64,000 nt of DNA from Jacaranda mimosifolia. Lineage: Eukaryota; Streptophyta; Magnoliopsida; Lamiales; Bignoniaceae. The notes under the pieces were generated by a model. It saw only the letters and a list, made by a program, of their open reading frames with translations, had not been told where the DNA came from and ran no database searches. Below, in pieces: positions 11,805 through 23,677 of the stretch (position 1 is its first letter; the number at the start of each line of letters is the position of its first letter). The stretch is taken from positions 29,439,379-29,503,378 of the forward strand of contig CM032132.1 in assembly GCA_018894105.1 (NCBI GenBank), read 5' to 3'. Both the position numbers and the translations under genes were made by a program.

Positions 11805-14590
11805 TGTGGTGCCCCACTTAGAAAAACCTCTAAGCGAAGATGCCATCAAATTCAGACTTAAATCATAACATACAAAATAACCAATAGGCCCATAAAATTG
11901 ATAAGTCTCAAAGATAGCAACAAACTTCAACTTAAAACAAAATACTATAAGGGTGCTATATTTACATGCCATAAGCCTTCCAATAACATTCAACACATCA
12001 ACAATCTCAATTTTAGGCTACAATTAAGTATAGGCCCAAAGCATAATCTCATGAAACAAAATATATACATGCCATAGATCTTAGATTCAAACTTAACATA
12101 TCACAACATCTCTAAGTCAAAGCATAACAATTAAGTGAACCCATGTGCACATATAATTACCTAATCTATTACAAAATAGAACCTCCAGGCCAAGCTATAA
12201 GCTCATTTCCTTCACTTAATCCTGTCTAGGAAAAATAAAGAATAATATAAAGGGTAAGTCCTAAGGACTTAGTGAGGGGAAATATAAAAAGCAGTCAAAA
12301 GGGTTTGTCGAAAAAGCAGTAACTCAATAGAATATCAACTGACATGATATTACAATTAGAATATGAATGTGCCAAATCATAACAATATCAAATACAACAA
12401 TGGAAACCCCTTTGTCCTTATTTTTCCTTAAACAAAGTATAATCAGAACAAAACAAACCAAGGCATAATATGCAATTCAATTAAACCCAAAGCATAGCAT
12501 GCATATCAGATTCTCCTTAGCCCTCCATAGCAGTATAGTAATCTGAGCATGACAGCTCAACAGTAATAGTAATCCAAGCTTGATAGCTTGGTATAGGCAC
12601 TCGGCCCAACACTTCCCCCGTTTATGTATCTATTGATACAACCGATGAACAATTTGTTTACATGGCCACACAAATGTTGTACAAAATACAATTAGTATGC
12701 CGGCAAAGCAAAATAAATAATAACACAGAATGATTCAAATATGCCGACAGGGGAAATCAAACTATATTAAGAACAATACAAATTTACCGACAAGACCACA
12801 AGTTGTATTGGACAATAATAGACAACCAATGAATCTTATTGGTGCTAGAATGGATACAATCAGTTTTAACAAAAGCAAAATCAAGGAATTCAGTTAATTA
12901 AAGAAATCCGAGCAAATTAGGAAACAATCACTTCCAAGAAGAACAGATAGGTGAGACCATCACCTCAACTCCACATAAATGCTATCATATCTTACAGTCT
13001 TGGAAATTTTAGATCCTCATTACCTATTTCATTCAAAATGCCATATGAATATCGATACTACAGTATAGCACTTACCAACAACAATTATAGCTAATTGCAC
13101 ATTTTAATTACTCTAACCCACTTATTTTCTCATTTATTATTCTATCTTGTCTTTACATTACAGTATTTAGCTATACATTGCTTTTCTTCAATCACTTAGT
13201 TCGTGTCACTAGCTTCATTATGCATGTAGCCCATTCAAGCAATCAAATGTTGTACCCCGAACTTAATTTACTATTTATTTTCCTAGCATGCCAGTTCGGT
13301 GAAATCTCATCAATTAATATTTTATCGATTCTGGGCTAGTACTTACTTTCATTATTAATACTTAATTAATTTCTCGATCAATAACTAATTAAATTTAGCC
13401 CACATTTATTTTAATTTATGTATTCACAATATTCAAGTCTTACTATTGTTTCACAGTTACGACTTCTCAAGTGCATCAATTAGCTCAGTTAATAATTTTA
13501 ATATCGAATCCGAGTCCATACATCACTTACAATTGAATTCCTATTCAATTTTTTTAGTCCATAATTACAATTTTCGTCTGATTAACCTAAATTTACATAA
13601 AAAATTAGCTTAACATTTTAATCAGATTAAACCACGAACCAAATTAATCGATTAATCAAGAATTTACCAAATTGACCAAGTTCAGCACCAATCTATCATC
13701 CTAAACCTTGTTGCATGCGTCCAGATCTTCTTCCTAGAGATTTAGATCGAAAGTCGCTGGACCGCTGCCACCAGCCGCCGGCCACTGCCATGTGCCGTCG
13801 TCGAAAATAGAAGTTGACTGCACCAAAATGTTCACCCTATTTTGCTGAGCAAAACCCCCAAGTTTATTTCATGGCTGGATGAAGTTTGGCCAGTCAATTT
13901 AGCCAAGATCGCGCTGCATCACCACCACCGCTACCTCACCTTTTGTTCAATTCCATCACCGTCAGTGGCCAAATCTAAAAATTGAAGCAACCATGTTGCT
14001 CCTTGACCTAGACCTATCAAAACCCCCACCTTTTGATCGCCACAGAAAGCCACTGGAATAGTGAGACCCGCTAACCTCCGCCTTGAGCTCACTTTGAGCT
14101 TTGATTTTTCGGTGTTCCATCGGTCGAATTTGGGTGTTCTTGGTATCGACGAGTTCTTGAAGCTGAGAGGAAGAGGATGGTGGATTTTTTTTCGAGTTTC
14201 ACCGGCGTTGGAGGAAGGCCACCGAAGGGGATCAAGGTGGGTTGCATACGATGAATTAGAAGAAATGGGGGGCTGATTTGATATTTAAAGAGCAAATTTT
14301 CATAATCGCATATTAACCCCCAACTTCAGTTTACAATTGGGTCTTCAATTCTCTAAGTGCTTCACACTGACTCCAAAATTCTTTTCCCCAACTTTAGTTA
14401 AGTCCTCAAACTAATTAGTGCACTATATTGACCCGGTTGACCAAAATTAATTACAAATCAACCCCCAAAATTTATAAAATTGTAGCAATTAGGTCCTCTT
14501 TATTTATATTTTGTACCCCACAATTTTTGTTAAATTAATATTTTGATTTTTAAATTCTTATTTTCTAAAATGCTAAATTTAGGAGTGTTA
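11805..14590 (-). repeat. 5' LTR of LARD-like element
   Basis: The second copy of the LTR starts with TGTGGTGCCCCACTTAG and ends GGAGTGTTA. It differs from 6099-8842 by many substitutions and small indels, so the insertion is not recent. Its plus-strand left edge abuts the primer binding site, marking it as the upstream LTR on the minus strand. Confidence 0.85.
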
Positions 14591-14817
14591 AGGATAAAAT
14601 ATTTATAATTTAGCATGGTACATCTTGCATCACAAGTAGTACTTTCCCCACCCATAAAAAACAAAAACAACATCGATTACGTTGATCTTTTCCAAATTCT
14701 CAACATAACAATAAATTATAGCAGATAAGAAAGAACCCATTAAAGCAGAAACATTCATCGAAAGCAATGGAACAAAATCCCAAATATGCCCATCACAAAA
14801 CTTGAGAAAATACTCAC

Positions 14818-15033
14818 TGAGCCAGGGGTGAAAGAGTCAATGTAGCTTCCCTCCATTTTTTCCATGCGGCCTCGCATGTATAGGTCACAAGGCAAGTAAA
14901 GATTTTTCACCAAGACGACATCGTGACAGTCGTCGGGGACCTTTCGCTTGATCATGGGGGTTTTCAAAATCATATCCGATTCTTTAGGGAAACCCTTTAT
15001 GTAATCCTTTAATACAATCTGCGTGTTACTCAT
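14818..15033 (-). CDS. First exon of NADPH-dependent 2-alkenal (double-bond) reductase, orphan
   Basis: Seventy-two codons from ATG at 15033 match the N-terminus of plant 2-alkenal/alkenal double-bond reductases, zinc-independent medium-chain reductases that use NADPH to reduce reactive alkenals. Visible signatures are VLKDYIKGFPKESDM at the start, then VLVKNLYL and YMRGRM. The exon ends in frame at TCA followed by a good splice donor (GTGAGTA, 14817 downward). No later exon is found in this window. The LARD-like element begins 228 bp into the would-be intron, so the exon is either a gene fragment or the 5' end of a gene whose intron has been invaded. Within the exon the usual SCDPYMRG reads PCDLYMRG. 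It has no stop or frameshift. Confidence 0.8.
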
Positions 15034-15655
15034 TCCCTTCTATTATATGCATATGCAAATAAGATGACAGGGAAATAGCAAGAAGAATCTACTCATTCCC
15101 TACCCAAAAAGATAATAAAATAAATAACTTACATTGTATAATTGATAATATATTCAAATTAAATTGATTTCAGATTTAGTTTCGAAAAGTTAAAAAAAAA
15201 AAAAAAAAAAGGAAGGAAAAAAGAGAGCCTTGTGTGGTTGCAGTTCTTCCCTTTCTCTTTTCCTTTTTAGTGCGAAACTAGGAATATTTATTGCTCATCC
15301 ACCAGTACATTACATTTATAAGTAAATTTTGATTTTAATTTATTTATTTAAATAATTAAGGATCAGATCTTCATCATTTTATAAGTGCTTATTAAGAAAA
15401 CAAATGAAGAGTAATAATGTTACCAATACAAATTTACTTTGTGTTTAGTGTTAACAAAACTAGCCTCAAAAAGTAAATATTTCATATTTACAAATGAATA
15501 AAAATTGTGAAAATAGCATTTACAAATAATTTTGATTTATGCTAAAAAGTAATATTGGTTTTGCAAGTTCAACTTGGCATCACCAGCTTCACTGTCAATT
15601 GGATTAAAAAATAAATAGGCAAGGCCATTAGATAAATTCTATTAGTGAATTGCTG

Positions 15656-15657
<2 letters not shown>
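15034..15657. other. Upstream flank of the reductase exon
   Basis: This is AT-rich non-coding DNA. It would contain the promoter of the minus-strand reductase exon; a TATA-like stretch (minus strand CATATAATAG) lies only about 10-20 bases before the ATG, too close to be a convincing TATA box. A poly-A run of about 20 bases sits near 15192-15210. No other feature is visible. Confidence 0.4.

Positions 15658-15711
<54 letters not shown>
15658..15711. repeat. (CT)n(AT)n compound microsatellite
   Basis: About 14 CT units run directly into about 12 TA units. Confidence 0.95.
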
Positions 15712-16415
15712 GCTTCCAGTTGGGGATTTGTATAAAGGGCAAAAATTGTGAAAAAAAATTAGTTGAATGGAAACAAATTTATTTTTTTCAAACCTGTCAT
15801 ACTATTTTTTTTTTATAAATTACAATCTTATAAGTTATTATTTATTATTTAATAAGTAATTTATAAGTGAATAATTGAATTACAACTTTTAAATTACTTC
15901 AATATGTGGTATACATTCTTTTAAACATTGTTTTTGGATATTTAGTATCTATACATTAGTCTACTTATTATCTAGGAGTATTTGGGCTTGAAGCAGCCAC
16001 CACATTAAAATTCAAGCTTCATTCAATCCCAAGCTTGAGCTTAATAGGCTCTGCTAAAGCTCGAGTAGCCTCAAACTCGAACTCAACTTTTCCACATTGA
16101 GTCAAGCCAACTTGACTCAACTTGCATCCTTGACTTAAATTATTAGAATGGCATGGATTTTTATTTTGTTTAATTTAATTATGGATAAAGATGGTTCTTA
16201 TAGAGAATCATGGTTTTTCAATTTATAATGGTTCTAGGGTGGATATTAAATTATTTTAATATCAATTAATGGTTAAAAAATGAATACATCACATCAAATT
16301 AAATTCATGGGCGCACGACCTAGAAAAAGCTTATACCACAAAAAGGAGAAAACACACACAAAAATTATTTTTTCTTTTCTTTTTCTTTTTTTATAAGAAC
16401 ACACACAACAATTAA

Positions 16416-18031
16416 GGGCCTATTCTTTTGTGCTTTGGTTTTTTTTTGGAAAATATTTTGGGAGAATGGGTTTTTGGGAAAAAAATTGGAGAATGTGTCA
16501 AACATTTCTTTTTGTTTTGGGAAAATAGGAAAAATGAATTGATAATGAGTTCTTTGTTTATTTGTGTTTTGGGAGGAGACAAACTTTACTGTAAATGTCA
16601 AATTAGTTACTTTTTTATTAGGTTTATAGGGTGAAAGTGATTTTTTTATGTAATGTATGTATGTATTATGAAAGTGATTAATTAAATAATGTATTGATAT
16701 ATGGATGTAATAAAATGATGTGTAATTAATTTAATTGGTGATTTATTATGAATTTTTTTTATATAAATTTATGATTAGCAAATGATGTATTACTTGGAAG
16801 AAAATATTCATTAATAAATATTAATTATTTATGAAATCATAATTATATTTTAATTATAAAAAATTGGTTAATATCATAATGATATCATAATTGTTGATAT
16901 TTTATTATATAAAAAAATTAATTACTATACATTCATTATAAACTAAATGATATTTATTAATCAAAATATAATTATTTAATTATTTATTATTTTTGGTTTA
17001 TGTACAAATAAAACTTAGGTATTGATTTAAATAAAATAATTTATTTAATAATTTATATGTATAATACTTATAACAGTTCATCAAGTTAAAAAAATAAAGA
17101 ATTTTATATTATATGAAGTTAAATCATCTTAAATTATTTATTAAACAAATAGGCATAATATTTAACTATACATGAAATATGAAATATAATTAATATATAA
17201 ATAACAACTTATTTAAGTAATTAAATAAATTAATTTAATACATTATTTAATTACTTTAACTCATTATTCAATTAATACATTATTTAGTAAATAAATTACT
17301 TAGTAAATGATCAGATAATTTTTACTTAAATTTAATCAATTTTCTCAATAATTACTTTAATTATATTAATATTAATTTATTAAACTTAATATATTATTAA
17401 ATAAGTTTTCTCACTATAATCAAATTTTTTATTATAATTTTAACTAAATTTGATGATTAATAATTAATGAAGATTAATTTTTTTTTGAAGATTTATTTAT
17501 TTATTACATCAAATTAAAAAATCTTAAATTATTTATTAAATGAATAAATATAATATTTAATTAATACATTAAATATTAAATATAACCAAATACATTATTT
17601 AATTAATAAGTAATTTAATTTAATTAATACTGTATCTAGTAAATAAATTTTTTAGTAATAATATAAATAATATTTAATTAAATTTAATTAATCTTTTCGG
17701 CAATTAGTTTAATTAAATTTGTAAACATAAATTTTAGAATTTTATAACTAGTAAAATTTTAATATTTTCATATACGTATATATATATATATATGGACGAG
17801 TGAAGTAAGAGAGTGATAAAAAATGAGCGATGTGAAAGGTAGAGTGAGAAAATGATGGGGTAGGTGAGGGTAAGTGTGGTTTTTAGGGTCCCATATTTTG
17901 AGATTGTTTTGGGAAGGATTTTTTAGGTATAAAGTTTTTGTGTTTTGAGAGATGGATTGAAAAATGTATATACATTTTGGAATTTTCTTGGAAGTTAGAA
18001 AATATTGTAGAAAATAGTAGAGAATAGAGCC
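16416..18031. mobile_element. Candidate PIF/Harbinger-like non-autonomous element
   Basis: The left edge reads GGGCCTATTCT and the right edge, on the other strand, GGCTCTATTCT, making a short imperfect terminal inverted repeat. Both are flanked by TAA (16413-16415 and 18032-18034), the usual PIF/Harbinger target duplication. Further in, both ends have similar GAAAATATT-rich subterminal DNA. The 1.6 kb interior is extremely AT-rich and non-coding. The short imperfect terminal match leaves room for coincidence. Confidence 0.45.
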
Positions 18032-18149
18032 TAAACTTATATAAATGCTATTCTATGCTATGGGAAATATGCATATATAGGTTCACAACTTCCTATTGTC
18101 ATTCAATTCTTCATCCAAATTTAGCACACTTGTTTTCGACTGATCCATA

Positions 18150-18290
18150 ATGGTGATACTTCTCATATTAATAACTCTACCAATAATCTTGATATATCTT
18201 TCCCAGAAAATGAGAAAGGCTGTAAAAGCCCTAGTGCCACTAGGTTCTCCATGCTTGCCTTTGATAGGAAACTTGCACCAACTTGTCACT
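18150..18290 (+). pseudogene. Cytochrome P450 N-terminal fragment (CYP71-clan-like)
   Basis: The stretch starting at ATG 18150 encodes a hydrophobic leader (VILLILITLPIILIYL, the microsomal anchor), a short basic patch, and then PLGSPCLPLIGNLHQL, the proline-rich hinge of plant class A P450s (PPGPxGLPLIGNLHQL). These are membrane-bound monooxygenases of the ER. Similarity stops after about residue 47, and the CACTA-like element begins 63 bp later. No I-helix or heme-binding block exists in the window, so only the 5' end is left. A TATA-like CATATATAGG at about 18071 lies in promoter position, so this may be the true 5' end of a disrupted gene. Confidence 0.72.
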
Positions 18291-18384
18291 ATAAACTTTA
18301 AATTAAACCTAACCATAAACATTAGCAAAAATTGGCAAAATTCAAAATCTAAAACTACAAGAAATTTTACTTTTGGTGAGGAAA

Positions 18385-18690
18385 ATATTTGTTACAATAA
18401 GTTATTTTTTTGTCACAGTAACTTTTTGTAACGAAAAATCTTCGTTACAATATTTGTCCTCTAAAGCTCGACACTAAAAGTTTAGGTAACAAACATTCCC
18501 TTTCGTCACAAATATATTGGTAACAATGGATATTTCGTTACGATATCATTAGTTCTAGTGACAACTATATTGTCACAAAAATATTGACATTCGTTACAAA
18601 AGATAAGCATTTGTTACCAATAATCAATTTTAAAATATTTTTTAATATATATTTGTAACAGTAAGTTCGTTACAGATAGTTAATTATGAC
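18385..18690. repeat. Left subterminal repeat array of CACTA-like element
   Basis: Many short copies of GTTACAA, TCACAA and GTAACGA type words lie in both orientations. The mirrored array at 22720-23040 supports pairing of the two ends. Confidence 0.7.
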
Positions 18691-19639
18691 AACATATGGT
18701 CCTCACCAATACTCACAATTATTAATATTTTATATTTTATGATGAATACTAATTTTTGTCACAAATACTAAATGCAAAACATAGAATCCTTACTAAAACG
18801 AACGTTTGACCAATGTTTTTATTTGTATCAAAAGGGTTAGAAACCAATTTTCGAAACCTGAACTAAAATTTTATTGCAACTATCTGGAAGTCCTTACATA
18901 TAAACATTATATCATATAAAACATGAATATATAGAAAATAAAATTCAAAATAAAGAAGTGTCATGCTAAGCTAACAAAAGCAACAACTTAGATCACACAA
19001 GCATAGTTGAAATTAAAGATATCATCCAAATTGTTACAAAAGAGAATATAAAGAAGTTATAAATATTGTAGCTTTAATGAGACAAAATATAGTGACATGT
19101 TTGAAAAGGGTATTCATTGAGTGATCAAAATATACTAGTTTTCATATTCATATCGCATTCTCCATTCTTGCACCATTTACTTCAAAAACCTGCAAATATA
19201 ACCAAAATTTAAATTTATTAAAGGTAGAACCTAGAATAAGTAAAAATAAGCAAGATAACTTGAACAACTCATATCACAAAATTCACAAGCATGGAAAACT
19301 TATGCAAAGATATCCACTTCATAATAAAAGATGAGAAACAAAATGCTAAGAACTTGAATGATTGGCTTCAAAATTAACAATATCAGAGCTGTTGAAATTT
19401 TTTTGAGACAAAGAATTTTAGAGTATCACATCAAAGCTAAAGTTAACGCTTGTCCAAAATAAAATTGCAATAAAGTACCTAGTTGCAAAACAAGTTTCTC
19501 AACACAAAGTCTCCAATTTTCTTGCACCACTTTGTCATCTCCTGCTCGTACATAAAGGTAAAGAGAAAATTAAAAAAAAAAATTTGAGATACGAATACAT
19601 GTTTTTAGTTTAATTCAAATGTAAATTCAACAGAAAATT

Positions 19640-20030
19640 TCTGCTATTTTTTGGCTGAAAACTGCTGAAAATTCAGCTATTTTCAGCAGAAAATTTCTGC
19701 TAAAATTTTTGCTAAAATTTCTGCTGAAAACAACATGATTTTCTGCTATTTTCAGAAGAAAAAAACAGCAAAAATATGCTGTTCTCTGCATAGCAGATTT
19801 TTTTTTTTTTTTGCTGAAAACAGCAGAAAATTTCTGCTGAAAACCAAACCAGAAACTGGTTCACAGTCCAGAAACCGGACAGAAACCAGAAACTGGTTCA
19901 CAGTCCAGAAACTGGACTGTAAACCAAAACCAGTTTCTGGAAAAAAAAGAAAAGAAAAGAAAAAAAACAGTCCTGTTTCTGGACTGGAAACCAAATCAGT
20001 CCAGAAACTGGATTGGAAACCAATAATGAG
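19640..20030. repeat. Short tandem and palindromic repeats inside CACTA-like element
   Basis: From about 19640 to 19845 the words GCAGAAAATTTCTGC and GCTGAAAA recur, making overlapping palindromes. From about 19848 to 20020 a CAGAAACTGG/CAGTCC word recurs at short intervals. The open frames across this stretch merely reflect the repeats. Confidence 0.8.
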
Positions 20031-21007
20031 GCAGAAAGTATAATAATTCTTATGATTTGAATGTGATACACAAAAATATCATTTTACACTCTTTTTGAGC
20101 TTTCAAACATTGAAAGCACTAAATTAATGTCTTTCTTTCCTTGCCTAACTTTGAGGTGCACAATTTCAAAAACAAACAGATCATTCTTGGAAAGTTAACA
20201 AAAACAGAGACAATCAACTAGTAAATATCCACATCTTTGATCACTTTAAAAACTACCCAACATCCCTTATCTAGAAATAACCCCCATCCCTCCTCAAATC
20301 AGCCCCTACCCATTAGTTTGATATATTATTAATCTCAAAATAGAGCAAAAACAGAAAATAAAAAAAGAAAGGAAAACCCATAAACACTATAATGGATTGA
20401 AAAGAAAAAAACAAAACTAAAATGTGCAAGGCATGGAGAAAATGAGGGGGAAATGGGAATAGAAAGATTACCTGACCAAATGAAACACCAAATTTGAGCC
20501 AACCTAAAATCGATTGAAGAAAAAATCCAAAAAAAACAGAAAAAAACAAGAAAGGAATTGAGTGAGCCATTTGAAAATAGAAAAGGGGGAAGGAGGAGAA
20601 GAGAAAGCAACACACAAACACACATACACACATAGGGGGGGAAGAAACGTACCTGCGATTGCAACCAAGAGAAGTGAAAGAATGAAGACTTATGAACAAA
20701 TGAAGAAAGTTAGGGCAATAAACTAAAAACCGGGAAGAAGAAGGGAAAAAAAAAAAAGAAAGAGAAAAAAAGAGGGAGAAAAATGAGCGCCCATCTTACC
20801 GCCAAAAGCAAATTTTTGTGATTAGGTGACAAAGTTAAATTTATTGTAATAAATGTCTTCTTATGCAAAGTATGTATTGTAAATATAATTTTTCTTTTCA
20901 TTATTTCTATTTTAAAAATTAAAATTATTTCTGTTATTTTACTTAAAAATTAAAATTATTTCTATTATTTTAATTTATAAATATCATAGTGTTTTTCAAA
21001 ATATTTA

Positions 21008-21612
21008 GGACCCGTTTACTTTATGATATGGGGTGTGGAGTGATAGGATGAAATGAGGGATGAAGAGTAGGATTAATACAATTTTATATTTTTTATATTA
21101 TGTTTAATTTGTGGGATGATATGAATGATAAAATTAAATTATTGCATTGAGAATGTTTACATAAACACGAATTATAATACTTGGATAAATCATAAAAGAC
21201 TAAAGTACCCATAGTTAAAATATTTTCTATTTAGCATAAAAAAATTAATTTTTCTCCATTTTAATACAACATCCAACTATTTCTTCTTTTTTCCAAACAT
21301 AAAGAAATTATTTTTAATATATTTTCAATCAAAAACTAAATATTTCCAAGCATAAATATATTTTTAATATTTAATATTTTTGATTATTTTTAAATTGTTT
21401 GATTGGCTCCGCAATAAGAAATTATTTGAAGTTGCAGTACCAAAGGCGTGATAAAACTATCACACCTCAAAGATGGGATGCCTCATCCAACAAATAGTCA
21501 GCACAATTGCGAGCTGATGGGTTATTATAGGGTCTAAATCCTAAAAAGTAAATATGAAATAAGACAGGATGTGGGCTTTCATCCTACCTCATCCAACAAA
21601 GTAAACATGCCC
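21008..21612. mobile_element. PIF/Harbinger (Tourist-like) MITE nested in the CACTA-like element
   Basis: The terminal inverted repeats are GGACCCGTTTACTTTATG on the left and GGGCATGTTTACTTTGTTG (minus strand) on the right. They are flanked by TTA on both sides (21005-21007 and 21613-21615), the diagnostic PIF/Harbinger duplication. The interior of about 605 bp is non-coding. Its position between the two CACTA ends shows it inserted later. Confidence 0.82.
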
Positions 21613-23071
21613 TTAATATACTAAAACTAATCGTTATTGACTAATAAAAATAAATTTGAACAACCTAAATAAAAAGATTTTATATTATAAAATCAATTCA
21701 ACAAATTCTTAATTAAGAAATTATTTCTATTTTAGCCAAAAAAAAATTAATTGCTAAATTTTTGAATTAAAAATATTTACATGGATTTTTTGGATATAAA
21801 AATTTATTATAAGAATTCTTTTAGTTATTTTATCTAAATAATATCAAGAGAATATATGAAAATAAAAAATATCTTATATTTTCAATTTCATCAAGTTTGG
21901 TATAATTAAAATATAAGGCAGCATAAGTTATAAACTAGACAAGTACAAACTTAAACCTAAGGAGACGGGCTTACATATACAGTATTTATTTTTATTTTTA
22001 TTTTTTTGTTATTAAATGTTGGCTATTTTCATTTAAAAATACTTAGTTATTTTGATAAAGAGAAAGTTTTCATTTTGATTCAGCAAATGAAATTAATGAG
22101 AATCTAACCTTTTACCTCAAACTAGTAGTTGTTGCACACGATTCCATGTGTATAAATTTTTTTTGAGTATTATATTTTTTATGCATCTTTCTCCTTCGTT
22201 ATATTATAACTTAATTCATAACAAATACATATTACGTCACATCTCAGTCATGGCTTTTAAGTTTTAAGAATGATATGTATGATTCTTCTAATACTTCAAT
22301 GAGGATGGATATATGGTTTGGAATAGAGGTATAGCTTTTCTAAGTGTTTGTGAGAGTACTTGTGGGAATGATACAATTCTTATAAGTTTGGTGGGTTAGT
22401 GGATTTCATAAAAAATATCATTTCAGCCTTACTAATAAAATATTTTTGCAAAAAGAATTCAAAGGATAAATTTGGAATATTAATAACATTGGTATCCAAA
22501 CTATTTTCATGGATTAAATTTTTCATTTCACTCTTCGGATTGAATTGTCTATTTTAGTTGAAAATTTAAAAATAACTTTCAATTTAGACACAAAACCCTT
22601 TCTTTTGATAACAGTTTAGATAATCATCCCAAATTAACTAATATCTATTACATTGGGTTAGGCTCGAATTATCCAATCCAAGTATCCTTCACTAATTTTA
22701 ATCAAATAGTAATGCTTTTTTACAATGATGAACTTTTTTGTTACAAGTTTTATATTTGTCACTAAAGGAAAAAATTTTCGTGACGATACAACATTATTTG
22801 TAACGAATATTTTGTTTTGTCACGTAAAAATAAATTTTTCGTAACAAAATTTTACTTTTTGTAAGGATAATTTCTAATTGTCACTAGAAAGTTACCTTTT
22901 GTAACAAAATACTACTTATTGTAACGACCATTTCATTATCGTCACAAAAAAGTAAATGTTTGGTAACGACATTTGTAGTTTGTTACAATAAACATGTTCT
23001 TGTGACAAATTAAACTTTTGTTACAAACTTTTTTGTTATCTAAAATGCAATTTTTTGTAGTTAAAACTTCA

Positions 23072-23493
23072 TGTTTTCTACATATAAACATATGATATGA
23101 CAAGTGGTCATACCTTTCTCAATGAATACAAAATTTGAAGACACCGACACTTAAATTACTCGAATAAATAGATTAATGATATCTCTCTCTAAACCCTTTT
23201 TTTAATGTACAATTTTGATGGATTTACTGTACAATTATAAAATGGATGGAGAGACCATAACTCTTATTTGTACAGTATGAGAAGGTGTCTCCATCAAACT
23301 CATCTTTACATTAAAACTCTTAATAAACAATCACAACCTTATACATATGAATGATCATGACAACACATTCTTAAAGAGCATGTAACTATAAGTTATAACT
23401 CTTTTATAAGACAACTATCAGATTTAGTTATTTTAATCATTATTAAATCATAAGCTAATTAGCAATACCACATAGAACATAACTATCCTTACA
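23072..23493 (-). repeat. 3' LTR of the copia element
   Basis: Minus-strand sequence starting TGTAAGGATAGTTATG directly follows a copia polypurine tract, and a candidate far end GTAGAAAACA gives TG...CA termini and about 420 bp. It starts only 9 bp after the CACTA-like element ends. The partner LTR is not found, so the outer edge is inferred. Confidence 0.55.
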
Positions 23494-23506
23494 TTCTCCC
23501 ACTTGT
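23494..23506 (-). promoter_or_regulatory. Copia polypurine tract
   Basis: The minus strand reads ACAAGTGGGAGAA directly before the LTR. AAGTGGGAGA followed by TG is the common polypurine tract and LTR junction of plant Ty1/copia elements. Confidence 0.75.
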
Positions 23507-23677
23507 TCAATGTGACATCATTTATAAGTTAATAAGAAAAATAATGTGTAGATAACCAAATTATTAAATCCTCATTATATTGATCTTAACATAATATCAT
23601 AACTAAGTAGAAGCTTAATATGAGTCATGGCAACTGTATGCCATTTGTTGATATTGTTACTTTTTCTATTTATGTAG

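Larger units (their letters stand above)
6099..14590 (-). mobile_element. Long-LTR non-autonomous retrotransposon (LARD-like)
   Basis: Two direct repeats, 6099-8842 and 11805-14590, flank a 3 kb interior. Their order of primer site and polypurine tract shows a minus-strand element. The minus strand starts TGTAATACTCC and ends GGGGCACCACA in the better preserved LTR edges. The interior has no gag or pol motif in any frame. Long LTRs with a non-coding interior are the definition of large retrotransposon derivatives, mobilised by proteins of related elements. No matching 5-bp target duplication is visible at the outer edges, which are damaged (TA instead of TG at 6099; terminal CA missing at 14590). 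Confidence 0.82.
18353..23062. mobile_element. Non-autonomous CACTA-like (En/Spm) element
   Basis: The left end reads AACTACAAGAAATTTTAC and the right end, read inward on the other strand, AACTACAAAAAATTGC. Both resemble CACTACAAGAAA termini with the first base changed. Both ends hold dense subterminal copies of a GTTACAA/TTGTAAC motif in both orientations (about 18385-18690 and 22720-23040), the binding-site arrays typical of CACTA elements. No transposase is encoded. A clear 3-bp duplication is not seen (TAA left, AAA right). The element separates the P450 fragment from a copia LTR. Confidence 0.75.

Noticed and set aside
19735..20043. Plus-strand frame with repeated ETRNW/LDCKP wording
   Set aside because: It is the translation of the short tandem CAGAAACTGG repeats.
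20313..20901. Minus-strand open frames of 128, 109 and 63 residues rich in Phe and Leu
   Set aside because: They are translations of A- and T-rich low-complexity DNA inside the CACTA-like element; the overlapping frames look alike in composition and show no domain.
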